Origin: Psychrobacter sp. LV10R520-6
Lineage (GTDB): Bacteria > Pseudomonadota > Gammaproteobacteria > Pseudomonadales > Moraxellaceae
NCBI RefSeq assembly: GCF_900182925.1
Contig: NZ_LT900024.1
Coordinates: 1,984,001-2,048,000 of the forward strand
DNA: 64,000 nucleotides
Direction: 5' to 3'
Under the pieces are notes generated by a model. The model had not been told where the DNA came from and did no database searches. It saw only the letters and a list, made by a program, of their open reading frames with translations. The position numbers and the translations under genes are program-made. Below are positions 53,771-63,047 of this stretch, one piece after another; the stretch's first letter is position 1, and every line of letters starts with the position of its first letter.

Positions 53771-53859
53771 AATAATCTATCCTTTAAGGCGTTTATATGC
53801 CTTGCTATCTACTTCTTTCTGTATGAAATACAACTCTATTGATTTCGTAAAGCCAAAGT

Positions 53860-54768
53860 TTAGCTCATTTGTGCCATGCGCCAATGATGTTCGATATGAT
53901 CGTTAATTACGGTCTGAATAAAATAATAGCTGTGGTCATGACCCGCTTGATAACGTAGCGTCAATGGCTGTTGTGCCTTCTCGCAAGCCTGTTGTAACTT
54001 AGGCGTCTGTAATTGCCCATCCGCTAAGAAGCCGTCTGCGGCACCTTGGTCAACCAATATAGTTGAGTATTGACGTCCGACAGACTCAATCGTCTGCGAC
54101 GCATCGGACTCGGTCCACAAAGCCTTATCATCGCCAAAATATTCGGTATAGGCCGCCTGCCCCCATGCTGATTCACTAGCCGAACATACCGGTGATAGCG
54201 CTGAGACGCTGACAAACTTACTGGGAAATTTAAAACCTAATAGTAGCGCGCCGTGACCACCCATAGAGTGCCCCATGACACCGATACTATTAATTGCAAA
54301 CTCAACATGCAGCAAATCATATAGCTCATCGACGATATAGGTTTGCATATTAAAATGTTCTGACCACGGCGCGCAAGTGGCATCGACATAATAGCTCGCC
54401 CCTTGTCCGACAAAATAGCGCTCATCGTTTGGCACGCTATCATTTTCATTATTATCGCTACGTGGCGCACTTCGAGGAGAGCTATCTGGCGCAATAAATA
54501 TCATGCCAAGCTCGCTACATTTTTGTTGAAAATGAGCCTTATGAGTCACGTTATCCGCATTACAAGTGAGGCCTGATAGATACAAAATCGCAGGGCAACT
54601 ATGGCCTGCCAGCGCCTCATCAGGCAAATAGATACTAAAAGTCATAGAGGTCTTGGTTGCCTCTGAGGCATGACTATAATAATGTTGCTCACCATCAAAG
54701 CAGCGATTGACACTTTTTTGCGTCAGCTTTGAGCTAGCCGGTAGACTGTGGGCGTAATAATCATTCAT
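53860..54768 (-). CDS. fghA: S-formylglutathione hydrolase
   Basis: 302 residues, esterase D family. Nucleophile Ser168 in VMGHSMGGHGALLLG, oxyanion segment ILYLSGLTCNADN, and late His in GHDHSYYFIQ. It hydrolyses S-formylglutathione to glutathione and formate in formaldehyde detoxification. The usual partner, class III alcohol dehydrogenase, is not adjacent. An insert rich in Asp/Asn (SDNNENDSVPND) sits before ERYFVGQGASYYVDAT. AAGGGATA lies upstream of the ATG. Confidence 0.95.
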   Translation of the reverse strand: MNDYYAHSLPASSKLTQKSVNRCFDGEQHYYSHASEATKTSMTFSIYLPDEALAGHSCPAILYLSGLTCNADNVTHKAHFQQKCSELGMIFIAPDSSPRSAPRSDNNENDSVPNDERYFVGQGASYYVDATCAPWSEHFNMQTYIVDELYDLLHVEFAINSIGVMGHSMGGHGALLLGFKFPSKFVSVSALSPVCSASESAWGQAAYTEYFGDDKALWTESDASQTIESVGRQYSTILVDQGAADGFLADGQLQTPKLQQACEKAQQPLTLRYQAGHDHSYYFIQTVINDHIEHHWRMAQMS

Positions 54769-54924
54769 GGTTAATATCCCTTTCTTTTGCTATTTCATAA
54801 ATATTTAATACTTTTCTTTATAACAATCATCCTAACCATTATACAAACTCTAAAGGTCTGCATCGTTGGCTTTATATAGATCGTTATTAAGCTGATGTTA
54901 CGCTTCCTACCATATTATTTGTTA

Positions 54925-56409
54925 TCACTCATTAGTTACTGCTACATTAGATGCGGTATTAGATATCGTATCAGCCCCAATATTGATCGTAGCGTCACTA
55001 ATTTCATTAGCATTAGTTATATTCGCTACAGAGGGCCGCGAACTATCGAACAATACTTGCTCAAAAGCAGGTAGCGCAGTTTCCATCAGACTGCCCACGA
55101 CCATCTGCGGCTCAGAGGGCTCAAAACCCATAAAACCTTCGCGCTCACTGACTCGCAAGCTAGCGTCTTTAAAAGCGGCCGCAAAACTAGTGTTCTCACG
55201 CAAGCTCTCAGCAAAAAACGCTTGACCAAAATAAGTCATCTCTGCAGTATTGGTACAGCCAAACGACATCTTATCAGCTGCTGAAGCCGTGATAACGACG
55301 GTAGTTGGCGAAGCCAGCTCATCAATAAATGATCCTGAGTAACAGGCAGATACCACAATCACCCGCCAGCGAATACCCGAAGCGTCTAATGCTTCACGTA
55401 ACCACTCTGCATCTAAATTATCCATCTCAAGAGGCGGGTTCGCCAGTTGAATGATGTCCTGATCTCCATGCGACGATAGGGTCAGTAATAACACATCTTC
55501 ATCGGTATCCATCTGCTGGCCAATCTTTTTTAGCCCACGCAGAATACTCCTTTTGCTAGCAATTGGTTCATCTAGCCAACTATAAGTATTATTAATCAAA
55601 GCGAGCGAATTACCGCTGGTGCCAAAACGCACATCAAACAACTGCCGCACCTTATTAATCTCCGAGCGAAACACGTTCTGGTCTGCAAACCCTGCCACAC
55701 CCATAAAGTACCAGTCAGTTTTGCCAGATACGCTTGGATTAATGCTATCTAAAGCTTGCTGTAGCAGGCGTGGCTGCTCGTACAATGCCGCTTCTGCTAA
55801 TACGGGTTGTACGGGAATTTGCTTAAAGATAGGTTGGTCTGCGACATTACGTTGCCAGATGGTTAATAGCGCCACCGCCCCTACCAATACTATAATGCGC
55901 TCCCACCAAGGAGTACGCAGGCGGCGAGAAAAGACCCACAATAGCGCCAGCGTCTGCCATAAAAACAGTATTAGAAATAATATTGGTAAGAACGAGTAGC
56001 TCCAGTCCGGCAGCCAGCCATAACTACCCAAAAACTGCACCATGCTTTGTAGTAGCGCTGATAACGTATCGGCAACCAACCACAGCACTACCGGTACAAA
56101 TACTAGCGTTTGATTGCCAGAGCGCCGTGCAAGAATAATACCGCTCAATAGGATCATCATCGGCCAGATCAAATAGCTGACCATTCCTTGCTCGTTAAAT
56201 ACGCTACCGTTTTCGGCTGCCAACCAAGAAAACAGCACGTTGCTACCGAGCGCCAATAGCGCAAATAGTGCAAACTGTATAAAAGTTGGTTTAACCCAAG
56301 AGAACGCGCGCGTTGACCCTACCAACATCCATAGAGCGGCAATGATATTGGCAGCGAAATTAAGCGAAAAGCGCTGAAGAGAGATGGTTTTAAGTGACGA
56401 GAGTGACAA
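54925..56409 (-). CDS. Membrane-anchored C13 (legumain-like) peptidase
   Basis: 494 residues from TTG 56409 with AGAGG 9 nt upstream; no ATG exists before residue 28. About five to six membrane helices occupy 20-185. The remainder (about 225-430) is a caspase-fold peptidase: catalytic His314 in LTLSSHGDQD and Cys356 in VVSACYSGSFID, preceded by the TDWYFMGVAGFADQNVFRSE strand-helix typical of bacterial C13 proteins. A Ser/Asn/Thr-rich tail ends the protein. Substrate unknown; such proteins are common in Proteobacteria and may act on envelope proteins. Topology suggests that the catalytic part follows an even or odd number of helices that I cannot fix by eye, so the compartment is uncertain. 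Confidence 0.87.
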   Translation of the reverse strand: MSLSSLKTISLQRFSLNFAANIIAALWMLVGSTRAFSWVKPTFIQFALFALLALGSNVLFSWLAAENGSVFNEQGMVSYLIWPMMILLSGIILARRSGNQTLVFVPVVLWLVADTLSALLQSMVQFLGSYGWLPDWSYSFLPILFLILFLWQTLALLWVFSRRLRTPWWERIIVLVGAVALLTIWQRNVADQPIFKQIPVQPVLAEAALYEQPRLLQQALDSINPSVSGKTDWYFMGVAGFADQNVFRSEINKVRQLFDVRFGTSGNSLALINNTYSWLDEPIASKRSILRGLKKIGQQMDTDEDVLLLTLSSHGDQDIIQLANPPLEMDNLDAEWLREALDASGIRWRVIVVSACYSGSFIDELASPTTVVITASAADKMSFGCTNTAEMTYFGQAFFAESLRENTSFAAAFKDASLRVSEREGFMGFEPSEPQMVVGSLMETALPAFEQVLFDSSRPSVANITNANEISDATINIGADTISNTASNVAVTNE

Positions 56410-56691
56410 AGACTTAGACCTCTATCCAGTCAAGAGAAATGAAGAAGTAGCGAGAAGCACAGCCAATTAGTTTAGCCTGCCAATCTAACGCGATTGTAAC
56501 GGATTGTCAGTCAAGACGGTAAGGCTGATTTGTAAAAAATCACATTATTATTAAAGATTAGTGTTGCAAGTCATCCTGAAAAATCACCATAAAAACATCA
56601 TTATACCGTGGTCAAAACCTCAGCTAACTTTAATGTACCAAAACGTGCTAAAAAAAAGTTAAAAAACCATTAATCTTAACGAACGTCCATA

Positions 56692-56724
56692 AAAAAGGAG
56701 GCCTTAACATAAGGCCTCCTTTTT
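56692..56724 (-). terminator. Rho-independent terminator of htpG
   Basis: 14-bp perfect stem AAAAAGGAGGCCTT/AAGGCCTCCTTTTT with a 5-nt loop, 50 bp after the htpG stop. Symmetric A/T flanks also allow use on the plus strand. Confidence 0.88.
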
Positions 56725-56774
56725 ATTGAAATGAAATTTTACTACTTACTTCTCGATAGCTTTTTTACTATAGA

Positions 56775-58748
56775 CTATCTCATCAATAGCTCATTGACAC
56801 GCTTTAGATAAGCAGCTGGGTCTTCAAGCTGGCCACCGTCTGCTAATAACGCTTGATCAAAAATTACTTGTGCTAAGTCATTAAAATCGGCGCTACTTTC
56901 AAGCTTTTGAATCAAGGGATGCTCAGGGTTAATTTCAAGTGTGGGCTTACTTTCTGGTACTTCCTGTCCCATTTGCTTGAGCATTTGAATCATCTGTGGT
57001 GACAACTCACCTTCACCAACCACGAGACAGGCAGGACTATCCACTAATCGCGTTGAGACTTTAACGTCTTTGGCGCGCTCGCCTAATGCCGCTTTGAGCT
57101 TATCAACCACTGGTTTAAGTGTTTCTTCCGCCTTTTCAGCTTCGGCCTTTTCAGCGTCATCTTGCAAGTCGCCTAAGTCAACCGCACCCTTTGCAATGTT
57201 CTGAAACGGTGTTCCATCAAACTCAGTTAAGAAGTTCATCGCCCATTCATCGACACGGCCGGTCATAAAGATAACTTCGATGCCTTTTTTCTTAAATAGC
57301 TCCAACTGTGGGCTATTTTTTGCAGCAACAAGAGTATCAGCAGTCAGATAGTAAATAGATTTTTGACCCTCTTTCATCCGTGCTTTATAGTCTTCAAAGC
57401 TGGTCTCTAGACCACTTTGAGTACTGGTTGTATAGCGTAATAACTTGGCAATACGTTCTTGATTGCCGGTATCTTCGCCAACCCCTTCTTTGATAACATC
57501 CCCAAATTCAGCGTAGAACTGAGCAAATTTTTCTTGCTTGACACTGTCTTCGCTATTAGCAAGGCTTGCCAGCATCGTTAGAATACGACGGGCATTACCT
57601 TCACGAATCGACTTCACATCACGCGACTCTTGTAAAATTTCGCGGCTGACGTTGAGTGGCAAATCTGCTGAATCGATAATCCCTTTAACAAAACGCAGGT
57701 ACATCGGAAGCAATTGCTCAGCGTCGTCCATGATAAAAACACGCTTAATATAAAGCTTTAAGCCATGCTGCTGCTCACGAGTATATAAATCGACCGGTGC
57801 GGTTTTAGGAATATATAGCATCTGGGTATATTGTACGCGACCTTCAACCCGGTTATGCGTCCAAGCCAGCGGCTCATCCGTGTCATAAGCGATGTTTTTA
57901 TAAAAGTCGATATACTCTTCATCATCAATCTCAGAAGCTGAGCGCGTCCATAAGGCGCTGGCCTTATTGATGGTTTCCCACTCATCGGTGAGTACCATCT
58001 CACCACCAGCTGGCGTATTTTCATCAGCTCCGTCGTCTTCATTTTCTTTTACATCTTCTTGCCAAATTTCTTTACGCATTTGAATGGGCAAGCTGATATG
58101 GTCTGAGTACTTATTAACCAAACTCTTAATTCTACTGCGATCTAAATAGCTGTCTTCGCCTTCTCTATATTCTTCTTTAAGATGCAAGGTGATGGTTGTG
58201 CCGCGCGTGGCTTTATCGATAGTTTCAATGGTAAAGACGCCTGTGCCATCGGATACCCAACGCACGCCATTGTCTGCTGCATCGCCCGCTTTGCGTGATT
58301 CAACGCTGATGGTATCAGAGACGATAAAGCCTGAATAAAAACCCACCCCAAACTGACCAATCAGCTGACCATCTTGTTTTTGTGATTCAGATAATTTATC
58401 CAAAAAGGCTTTGGTACCTGATTTGGCAATGGTACCTAAATTCTCAATGGCATCGGCTTCATTCATACCAATACCGTTATCGATAAAGGTAATAGTTTTG
58501 GCGGCTTCATCAACAGCAATACGAATACGCAACTCGCCGTCATCTTCATACAGAGTGTCATCATTGGTGGCTTCAAAACGCAATTTATCACAGGCGTCCG
58601 AAGCGTTTGAGACCAACTCACGCACAAAAATATCGGCATTAGAATAAAGCGAATGAGTCACCAAATGTAATAATTGGGCAACTTCCGCTTCAAAAGTATG
58701 TTTTTTTAATTCTGGGTTCATACCATTCACTGGGGTCGATTCGCTCAT
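56775..58748 (-). CDS. htpG: Molecular chaperone HtpG (Hsp90)
   Basis: 657 residues (E. coli 624). GHKL ATPase motifs: [53 protein letters not shown]. Middle and C-terminal domains follow ([18 protein letters not shown]). The extra length lies in a charged loop ([17 protein letters not shown], about 233-249) and a Glu/Ala-rich stretch ([13 protein letters not shown]). A strong AAGGA precedes the ATG. I see no clear heat-shock promoter in the 180 bp upstream. Confidence 0.98.
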   Translation of the reverse strand: MSESTPVNGMNPELKKHTFEAEVAQLLHLVTHSLYSNADIFVRELVSNASDACDKLRFEATNDDTLYEDDGELRIRIAVDEAAKTITFIDNGIGMNEADAIENLGTIAKSGTKAFLDKLSESQKQDGQLIGQFGVGFYSGFIVSDTISVESRKAGDAADNGVRWVSDGTGVFTIETIDKATRGTTITLHLKEEYREGEDSYLDRSRIKSLVNKYSDHISLPIQMRKEIWQEDVKENEDDGADENTPAGGEMVLTDEWETINKASALWTRSASEIDDEEYIDFYKNIAYDTDEPLAWTHNRVEGRVQYTQMLYIPKTAPVDLYTREQQHGLKLYIKRVFIMDDAEQLLPMYLRFVKGIIDSADLPLNVSREILQESRDVKSIREGNARRILTMLASLANSEDSVKQEKFAQFYAEFGDVIKEGVGEDTGNQERIAKLLRYTTSTQSGLETSFEDYKARMKEGQKSIYYLTADTLVAAKNSPQLELFKKKGIEVIFMTGRVDEWAMNFLTEFDGTPFQNIAKGAVDLGDLQDDAEKAEAEKAEETLKPVVDKLKAALGERAKDVKVSTRLVDSPACLVVGEGELSPQMIQMLKQMGQEVPESKPTLEINPEHPLIQKLESSADFNDLAQVIFDQALLADGGQLEDPAAYLKRVNELLMR

Positions 58749-58878
58749 AAAAAATCCTTTAAATTTTATATAAAACTTATTATAAAGTAGCAGTATTCAA
58801 GCTAAATCTGTTTATACGAATAAACACAGCTATAAACAAAATTCTTAAGGTTAAATACCGCCACACTGGTTATACAAA

Positions 58879-58911
58879 TAGGGGCGCTGAAAAAAAATTC
58901 AAGCGCCCCTA
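58879..58911 (-). terminator. Probable terminator of the thioesterase gene
   Basis: TAGGGGCGCT and AGCGCCCCTA pair perfectly, and the GC-rich stem is extended by TGAA/TTCA. It lies 80 bp after the thioesterase stop on the minus strand; T content after it (ATTTGTATA) is modest. Confidence 0.6.
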
Positions 58912-58991
58912 GTGTTTTAAATGTTTTTTAAGTGGTCTTTCTTATCATTATTACCTTATCTACCCGCCATTTATTATTGATAATAATAGAA

Positions 58992-59807
58992 TTAACGCGG
59001 CATCGGACGGATAGTAAGAATTTGTTCACTACGCCCAAAGGGGCCATGCACATCATGCAATACGGCACTGGTCACGCCTATGCCATCAGTACCGTACTGT
59101 TGTACCGCTTCAATACCCAACCAGCGACCTTGTGGTGAGCGGTGCATATGGATTTGTAAGTCAGTGTTAGGGAACATCCAGCCAGCCTCTGCCAATCCTA
59201 GCCCTAGCCTTGGCACCACACCATTGGCGGTATCAACCATGCCTAAGAGATGCACTACATCCTCCGTTGACTCGTCAGCTACCATCTCGACATCGGTGGT
59301 TATCCATACCATACCTTTGCCAGAACGACGATCTGCCTCAGCGACCAGACGCACACTTTTAATAAAGCCGCCCGGCCAATTTTTCATGTCTTCCCAAACG
59401 GGCAACTCATCAGGCTGATGCGCTGCTGCATTATCTTCAAGCCCTGCAATGGCGCTAGTGTCTTGAGTTAATAGCCGCCACGCACGTGCGATAATACAAT
59501 CGCGACCCCGACTGCTCATTACTGATTCTATCAGCTCAATCGTTTTGCCAGGGCGAATACAGCGCGTGGTAATGATAAAGTCGTCAAGCGGTATAAGCCC
59601 TAATATATCAAGACTAATACGAGCAATACGCGTGTTATCTTGCGGCGCAAACTGGCTCAGCTCACGGGTAAGAACCCCAGTCGCCGGAGCCATATGCTGT
59701 TCGTGCTCGTTCCACGCTCCTTGCGCATGCTCGGTAGGCTGATAATGCGCCACACAGACACCATCTGCTTGCTGTTCGCGTTCTATACATTGATAATAAG
59801 CTGACAT
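58992..59807 (-). CDS. Acyl-CoA thioesterase-like protein (double hotdog)
   Basis: 271 residues. Opens YYQCIEREQQADG and has THG-like APATGVLTRELSQFAP, then ARISLDILGLIPLDDFIITTRCIRPGKTIEL. The second half carries WMFPNTDLQIHMHRSPQGRWLGIEAV and GTDGIGVTSAVLHDVHGPFGRSEQIL, the ending typical of TesB/4HBT_3-like thioesterases with two hotdog folds. Substrate not predictable. AAGGATAAC before the ATG. No obvious operon partner. Confidence 0.82.
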   Translation of the reverse strand: MSAYYQCIEREQQADGVCVAHYQPTEHAQGAWNEHEQHMAPATGVLTRELSQFAPQDNTRIARISLDILGLIPLDDFIITTRCIRPGKTIELIESVMSSRGRDCIIARAWRLLTQDTSAIAGLEDNAAAHQPDELPVWEDMKNWPGGFIKSVRLVAEADRRSGKGMVWITTDVEMVADESTEDVVHLLGMVDTANGVVPRLGLGLAEAGWMFPNTDLQIHMHRSPQGRWLGIEAVQQYGTDGIGVTSAVLHDVHGPFGRSEQILTIRPMPR

Positions 59808-59904
59808 CGTTATCCTTAATTTTTTTATTCATAGTTTTTGGCATCACCCTTCTTTTTTACGAGAAGTTATATGATGGATAGACTACTTAAGGTTTGGCTT
59901 GCTT

Positions 59905-60156
59905 CTATATTTGATTGGTAAGCTCTTGTTTTCTTAATTTAAGAAGTTTACGACTTTTAATAATAAAGAATAGTAAAAAGATCATAAGTGCGACTAATGC
60001 GGCATAAAAAAGACTTTTTTCTCTGAAAAAATGTATGGTATTTATACCAAGCAGAAATATAACTACTGCAATAACAAACATATTTATCTTCAACTGCTTG
60101 TTGGTCTCATCAATATTAGCCTCTGCCAATAAAAATTTTGACTTTAATTTTTTCAT
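59905..60156 (-). CDS. Small A+T-rich membrane protein
   Basis: 83 residues from ATG 60156, with AGAAG just upstream; the frame extends to 60192 inside ispH without a better start. A basic N-terminal stretch (MKKLKSKFLLAE), then two membrane helices (INMFVIAVVIFLLGINTIHF and LFYAALVALMIFLLFFII) and a basic tail (KSRKLLKLRKQE). Codon use is more A+T-rich than ispH. Family not recognised; it follows ispH by 19 bp and is probably in its transcript. Confidence 0.6.
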   Translation of the reverse strand: MKKLKSKFLLAEANIDETNKQLKINMFVIAVVIFLLGINTIHFFREKSLFYAALVALMIFLLFFIIKSRKLLKLRKQELTNQI

Positions 60157-60175
60157 TGTATCTTCTTTTTGAGGG

Positions 60176-61153
60176 TTAATTTTGAGGTTCACTCACCATT
60201 TTTCCAACTTCGGTGACTGGAATACGTAAGGCCTTAGGCAAACTAAAAGTAACATTTTCCTCAATTCCTGCTAGCTCATTGGGCAACCGACCACCCCAAT
60301 CCTGTAGCTGCTGTAGCACTTCTTGAATCAGTACTTCAGGGGCTGAGGCACCAGCGGTGACACCAACACTCTGCACGCCATCGAACCAACGGTGGTCCAT
60401 TTCACTGGCGTTATCAATCAGATAAGCTTGACAGTTCATACGCTCAGCCAGCTCGCGCAGACGGTTAGAGTTTGATGAGTTTGGAGAACCAACGACTAGA
60501 ACTACTTCGCAGCGGCCTGCTAAGTCTTTGACCGCATCTTGGCGGTTTTGAGTGGCATAACAGATGTCGTCTTTACGCGGACCTTGGATGCTGGGAAACT
60601 TCTCCCGCAGCGCATCAATGACACGGGCAGTATCATCCATGGATAAAGTAGTTTGAGTCACAAACGCTAAGCGTTCCCCATTTTGCACTATAAGATCAGC
60701 AACATCGGCTTCATCTTCGACCAAATGGATTTGTCCACCATGACGCCGACTAAAGCGCCCCATCGTGCCCTCAACTTCAGGATGACCTGCATGACCAATC
60801 AGCACCGCATCCATGCCATCATGGGCGAATTTCGCCACTTCCATATGTACTTTAGTAACCAAAGGACAGGTGGCGTCAAACACAGTAAGATCGCGGCGTG
60901 TGGCTTCATCTTCAACCGCTTTTGAGACCCCGTGCGCGGAGAAAATGACAATCGAGCCATCAGGCACTTCATCAAGCTCCTCGACGAACACGGCCCCGCG
61001 ATTGGCTAAGTCTGAGACCACAAACTTATTATGCACGACTTCATGACGAACATAGATTGGTGGCTCAAAACGCGTTAAGGCTTGATTGACTATCGCAATC
61101 GCGCGATCCACACCAGCACAAAATCCACGGGGATTGGCAAGATAAATTTGCAT
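60176..61153 (-). CDS. ispH: 4-hydroxy-3-methylbut-2-enyl diphosphate reductase
   Basis: 325 residues from ATG 61153 ([12 protein letters not shown]), which has AGG upstream; an ATG 15 bp earlier is less conserved. The three [4Fe-4S] cysteines are in [25 protein letters not shown] and [13 protein letters not shown]; substrate-binding His and Ser/Asn are in [22 protein letters not shown] and [13 protein letters not shown]. Last step of the MEP pathway, giving IPP and DMAPP, which feed ubiA and the undecaprenyl carrier. Divergent from gmk. Confidence 0.97.
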   Translation of the reverse strand: MQIYLANPRGFCAGVDRAIAIVNQALTRFEPPIYVRHEVVHNKFVVSDLANRGAVFVEELDEVPDGSIVIFSAHGVSKAVEDEATRRDLTVFDATCPLVTKVHMEVAKFAHDGMDAVLIGHAGHPEVEGTMGRFSRRHGGQIHLVEDEADVADLIVQNGERLAFVTQTTLSMDDTARVIDALREKFPSIQGPRKDDICYATQNRQDAVKDLAGRCEVVLVVGSPNSSNSNRLRELAERMNCQAYLIDNASEMDHRWFDGVQSVGVTAGASAPEVLIQEVLQQLQDWGGRLPNELAGIEENVTFSLPKALRIPVTEVGKMVSEPQN

Positions 61154-61168
61154 AAGGCGGCCTATCAT

Positions 61169-61561
61169 TGGATAATTTAGGTTAAAAAGGAATACCCTAC
61201 TTTAACATAATTTGCTTTTATTGCCCTTAAAATAGCGGTTACTGCCTTTTAAAAAGCTACTACTCCAGTCTTATAAGGGCATGAAAGCGCGAGCATTGTT
61301 AGTTATTCGTTATTTCTAACCTTCTAAGTGATGGTATTTTCTTTTTTTTACCAGCTATTTTTTGACGGGCGACTTTTTGACGATCAGTTTCTAAGCTGTT
61401 TTTTATTCTTTAACCTCGTCTATTTTCATCTTTATATAGTCAATTTATAATAATATCTTTACAAGGAAACCAAGCGCAAGCGATACATTATTATGCTTAG
61501 CGAGGTTGACGCCGTAGCGGTTTTATTATGGGCAGACTACAACATCATCAGGACATACGGT
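61169..61561. other. ispH / gmk divergent intergenic region
   Basis: About 390 bp without a gene. The open frame before gmk reaches back to 61493 but looks like leader. A+T-rich runs near 61320-61460 probably hold the promoters; I see no repeat, palindrome or clear hexamer pair. Confidence 0.5.
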
Positions 61562-62188
61562 ATGACAGGTTCATTGTTTATTATTACCGCCGCCTCCGGC
61601 ACAGGCAAGACCTCACTGGTGAAGCAGTTACTTGCCACCACCAATGACTTGACAGTGAGTGTCTCTCACACCACCCGCACCCCTCGCCCCGGTGAAATTG
61701 ACGGTCATGATTATCATTTTACCGAAGTAGAAGCTTTTGTTACCGCTATCGGTGAGTCTAAATTTTTGGAGCACGCCGAAGTTTTTGGTAATTACTATGG
61801 TACCTCAGAACAGAGCGTACGCGCACAGTTAGACGCGGGCGTGGATGTGATTTTGGAGATTGATTGGCAAGGCGCCTTACAAGTCAAAAAAATATTCACT
61901 GAGGCCACCATGATTTTTATCCTGCCGCCCAGTATTTCAACCTTACGTCAACGTTTATCTACCCGCGCTCAAGACAGTGTAGAGGTGATAGAACGGCGTC
62001 TTGCTGGTGCGGTCACGGAGATGGCGCAATATGTCCACTTTGATTTTGTTATTATTAATGACAGTTTTGAGGTCGCGCTGACTGAGTTAAAAGCTATTAT
62101 TGTTGCAAATAGACAAACCTTAAAGCGTCAACAGCAGCGCTATCACCGTACCATTACCACTTTACTTAATAATAAATCAAACGATTAA
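61562..62188 (+). CDS. gmk: Guanylate kinase
   Basis: 208 residues from ATG 61562, the normal start ([19 protein letters not shown]); the frame continues 69 bp upstream but family proteins begin here. P-loop [12 protein letters not shown]-binding [19 protein letters not shown], lid region [15 protein letters not shown]. It phosphorylates GMP. Head of the conserved gmk-rpoZ-spoT neighbourhood, which links guanine nucleotide supply with ppGpp metabolism. Confidence 0.97.
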   Translation: MTGSLFIITAASGTGKTSLVKQLLATTNDLTVSVSHTTRTPRPGEIDGHDYHFTEVEAFVTAIGESKFLEHAEVFGNYYGTSEQSVRAQLDAGVDVILEIDWQGALQVKKIFTEATMIFILPPSISTLRQRLSTRAQDSVEVIERRLAGAVTEMAQYVHFDFVIINDSFEVALTELKAIIVANRQTLKRQQQRYHRTITTLLNNKSND

Positions 62189-62381
62189 GTAGAAAATTGA
62201 GAACTGGAATTAGCCCTCATCTTATTCAGGTAGATCAGGTATAAAAATCAACTGCGCAGCTAGACAAAAAATGCTATAATGGTTGGTTATTTACTCCTAT
62301 ACATTTTTATATTATTAATATACTTTTTATTAAGTTGCGGTCAATATTCGCCACTGATAAAAACAACCGAGGTAGCTATCT

Positions 62382-62642
62382 ATGGCACGAGTGACGATTG
62401 AAGATTGTTTGGATAATGTTGATAATCGCTTTGAGTTAGTTTTGGTCGCCAGCAAACGCGCCCGTCAGTTGGCCAAAGGTCTCGCTGAGCCGTTGGTTGA
62501 GGTCGATAACGACAAGCCTACGGTATTGGCGCTACGCGAGATTGCCGCTGGCAAAATAACCCGTGATATCCTAAATCAGCCAGAGCATAACTTTGCTACC
62601 AGCTCAATGGATTTAGCCTTGTCAGGTGATCATGGCTTTTAA
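62382..62642 (+). CDS. rpoZ: RNA polymerase subunit omega
   Basis: 86 residues, [31 protein letters not shown], the classical omega opening, then the conserved [15 protein letters not shown]. The omega N terminus carries ppGpp site 1 contacts (MARVT), and these residues are present. ACCGAGGTAG precedes the ATG. Followed by a terminator at 62698. Confidence 0.98.
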   Translation: MARVTIEDCLDNVDNRFELVLVASKRARQLAKGLAEPLVEVDNDKPTVLALREIAAGKITRDILNQPEHNFATSSMDLALSGDHGF

Positions 62643-63047
62643 GGTATAAAGCTACTTTTAGCTTGTTAAAATACAGCTCAGATAAAACTTTTAAGACAAA
62701 ACCACAGTGTAACGCTGTGGTTTTTGCTGTTTATAGCAGTAGCTCCTTAATTGTAATAAACCTTCACACTAAAAATTACGCCATTCTAGGCAACTATTTT
62801 TAATTTTTGCACAATCTGTTTGCTTAACAGTTGACATTGAGTTCAATTTGCGATTAATTAGAGGGTGGTTTACTGACTATTTTTTGGGTTGAGTTAGCAT
62901 TGATTCAGCCCTCATTTAACTCAAAAACTATCATATATTGGTTAGATACGTAATAATTATTCAAATATCAACAACTATAAATTAAATATCAATAACTATC
63001 AGATAAGCAATAAGCAGATAGGTAACGAAAAATAGGATAGCCACTCT
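62643..63047. other. rpoZ / spoT spacer
   Basis: About 400 bp: the rpoZ terminator, then A+T-rich DNA with a 16-bp direct repeat (AAATATCAACAACTAT at 62963-62978; AAATATCAATAACTAT at 62984-62999) shortly before spoT. No gene seen. The spacer and terminator suggest that spoT has its own promoter here. Confidence 0.5.
62698..62725 (+). terminator. Rho-independent terminator of rpoZ
   Basis: 10-bp stem AAAACCACAG/CTGTGGTTTT, 7-nt loop, followed by T; 55 bp after the rpoZ stop. Confidence 0.85.
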
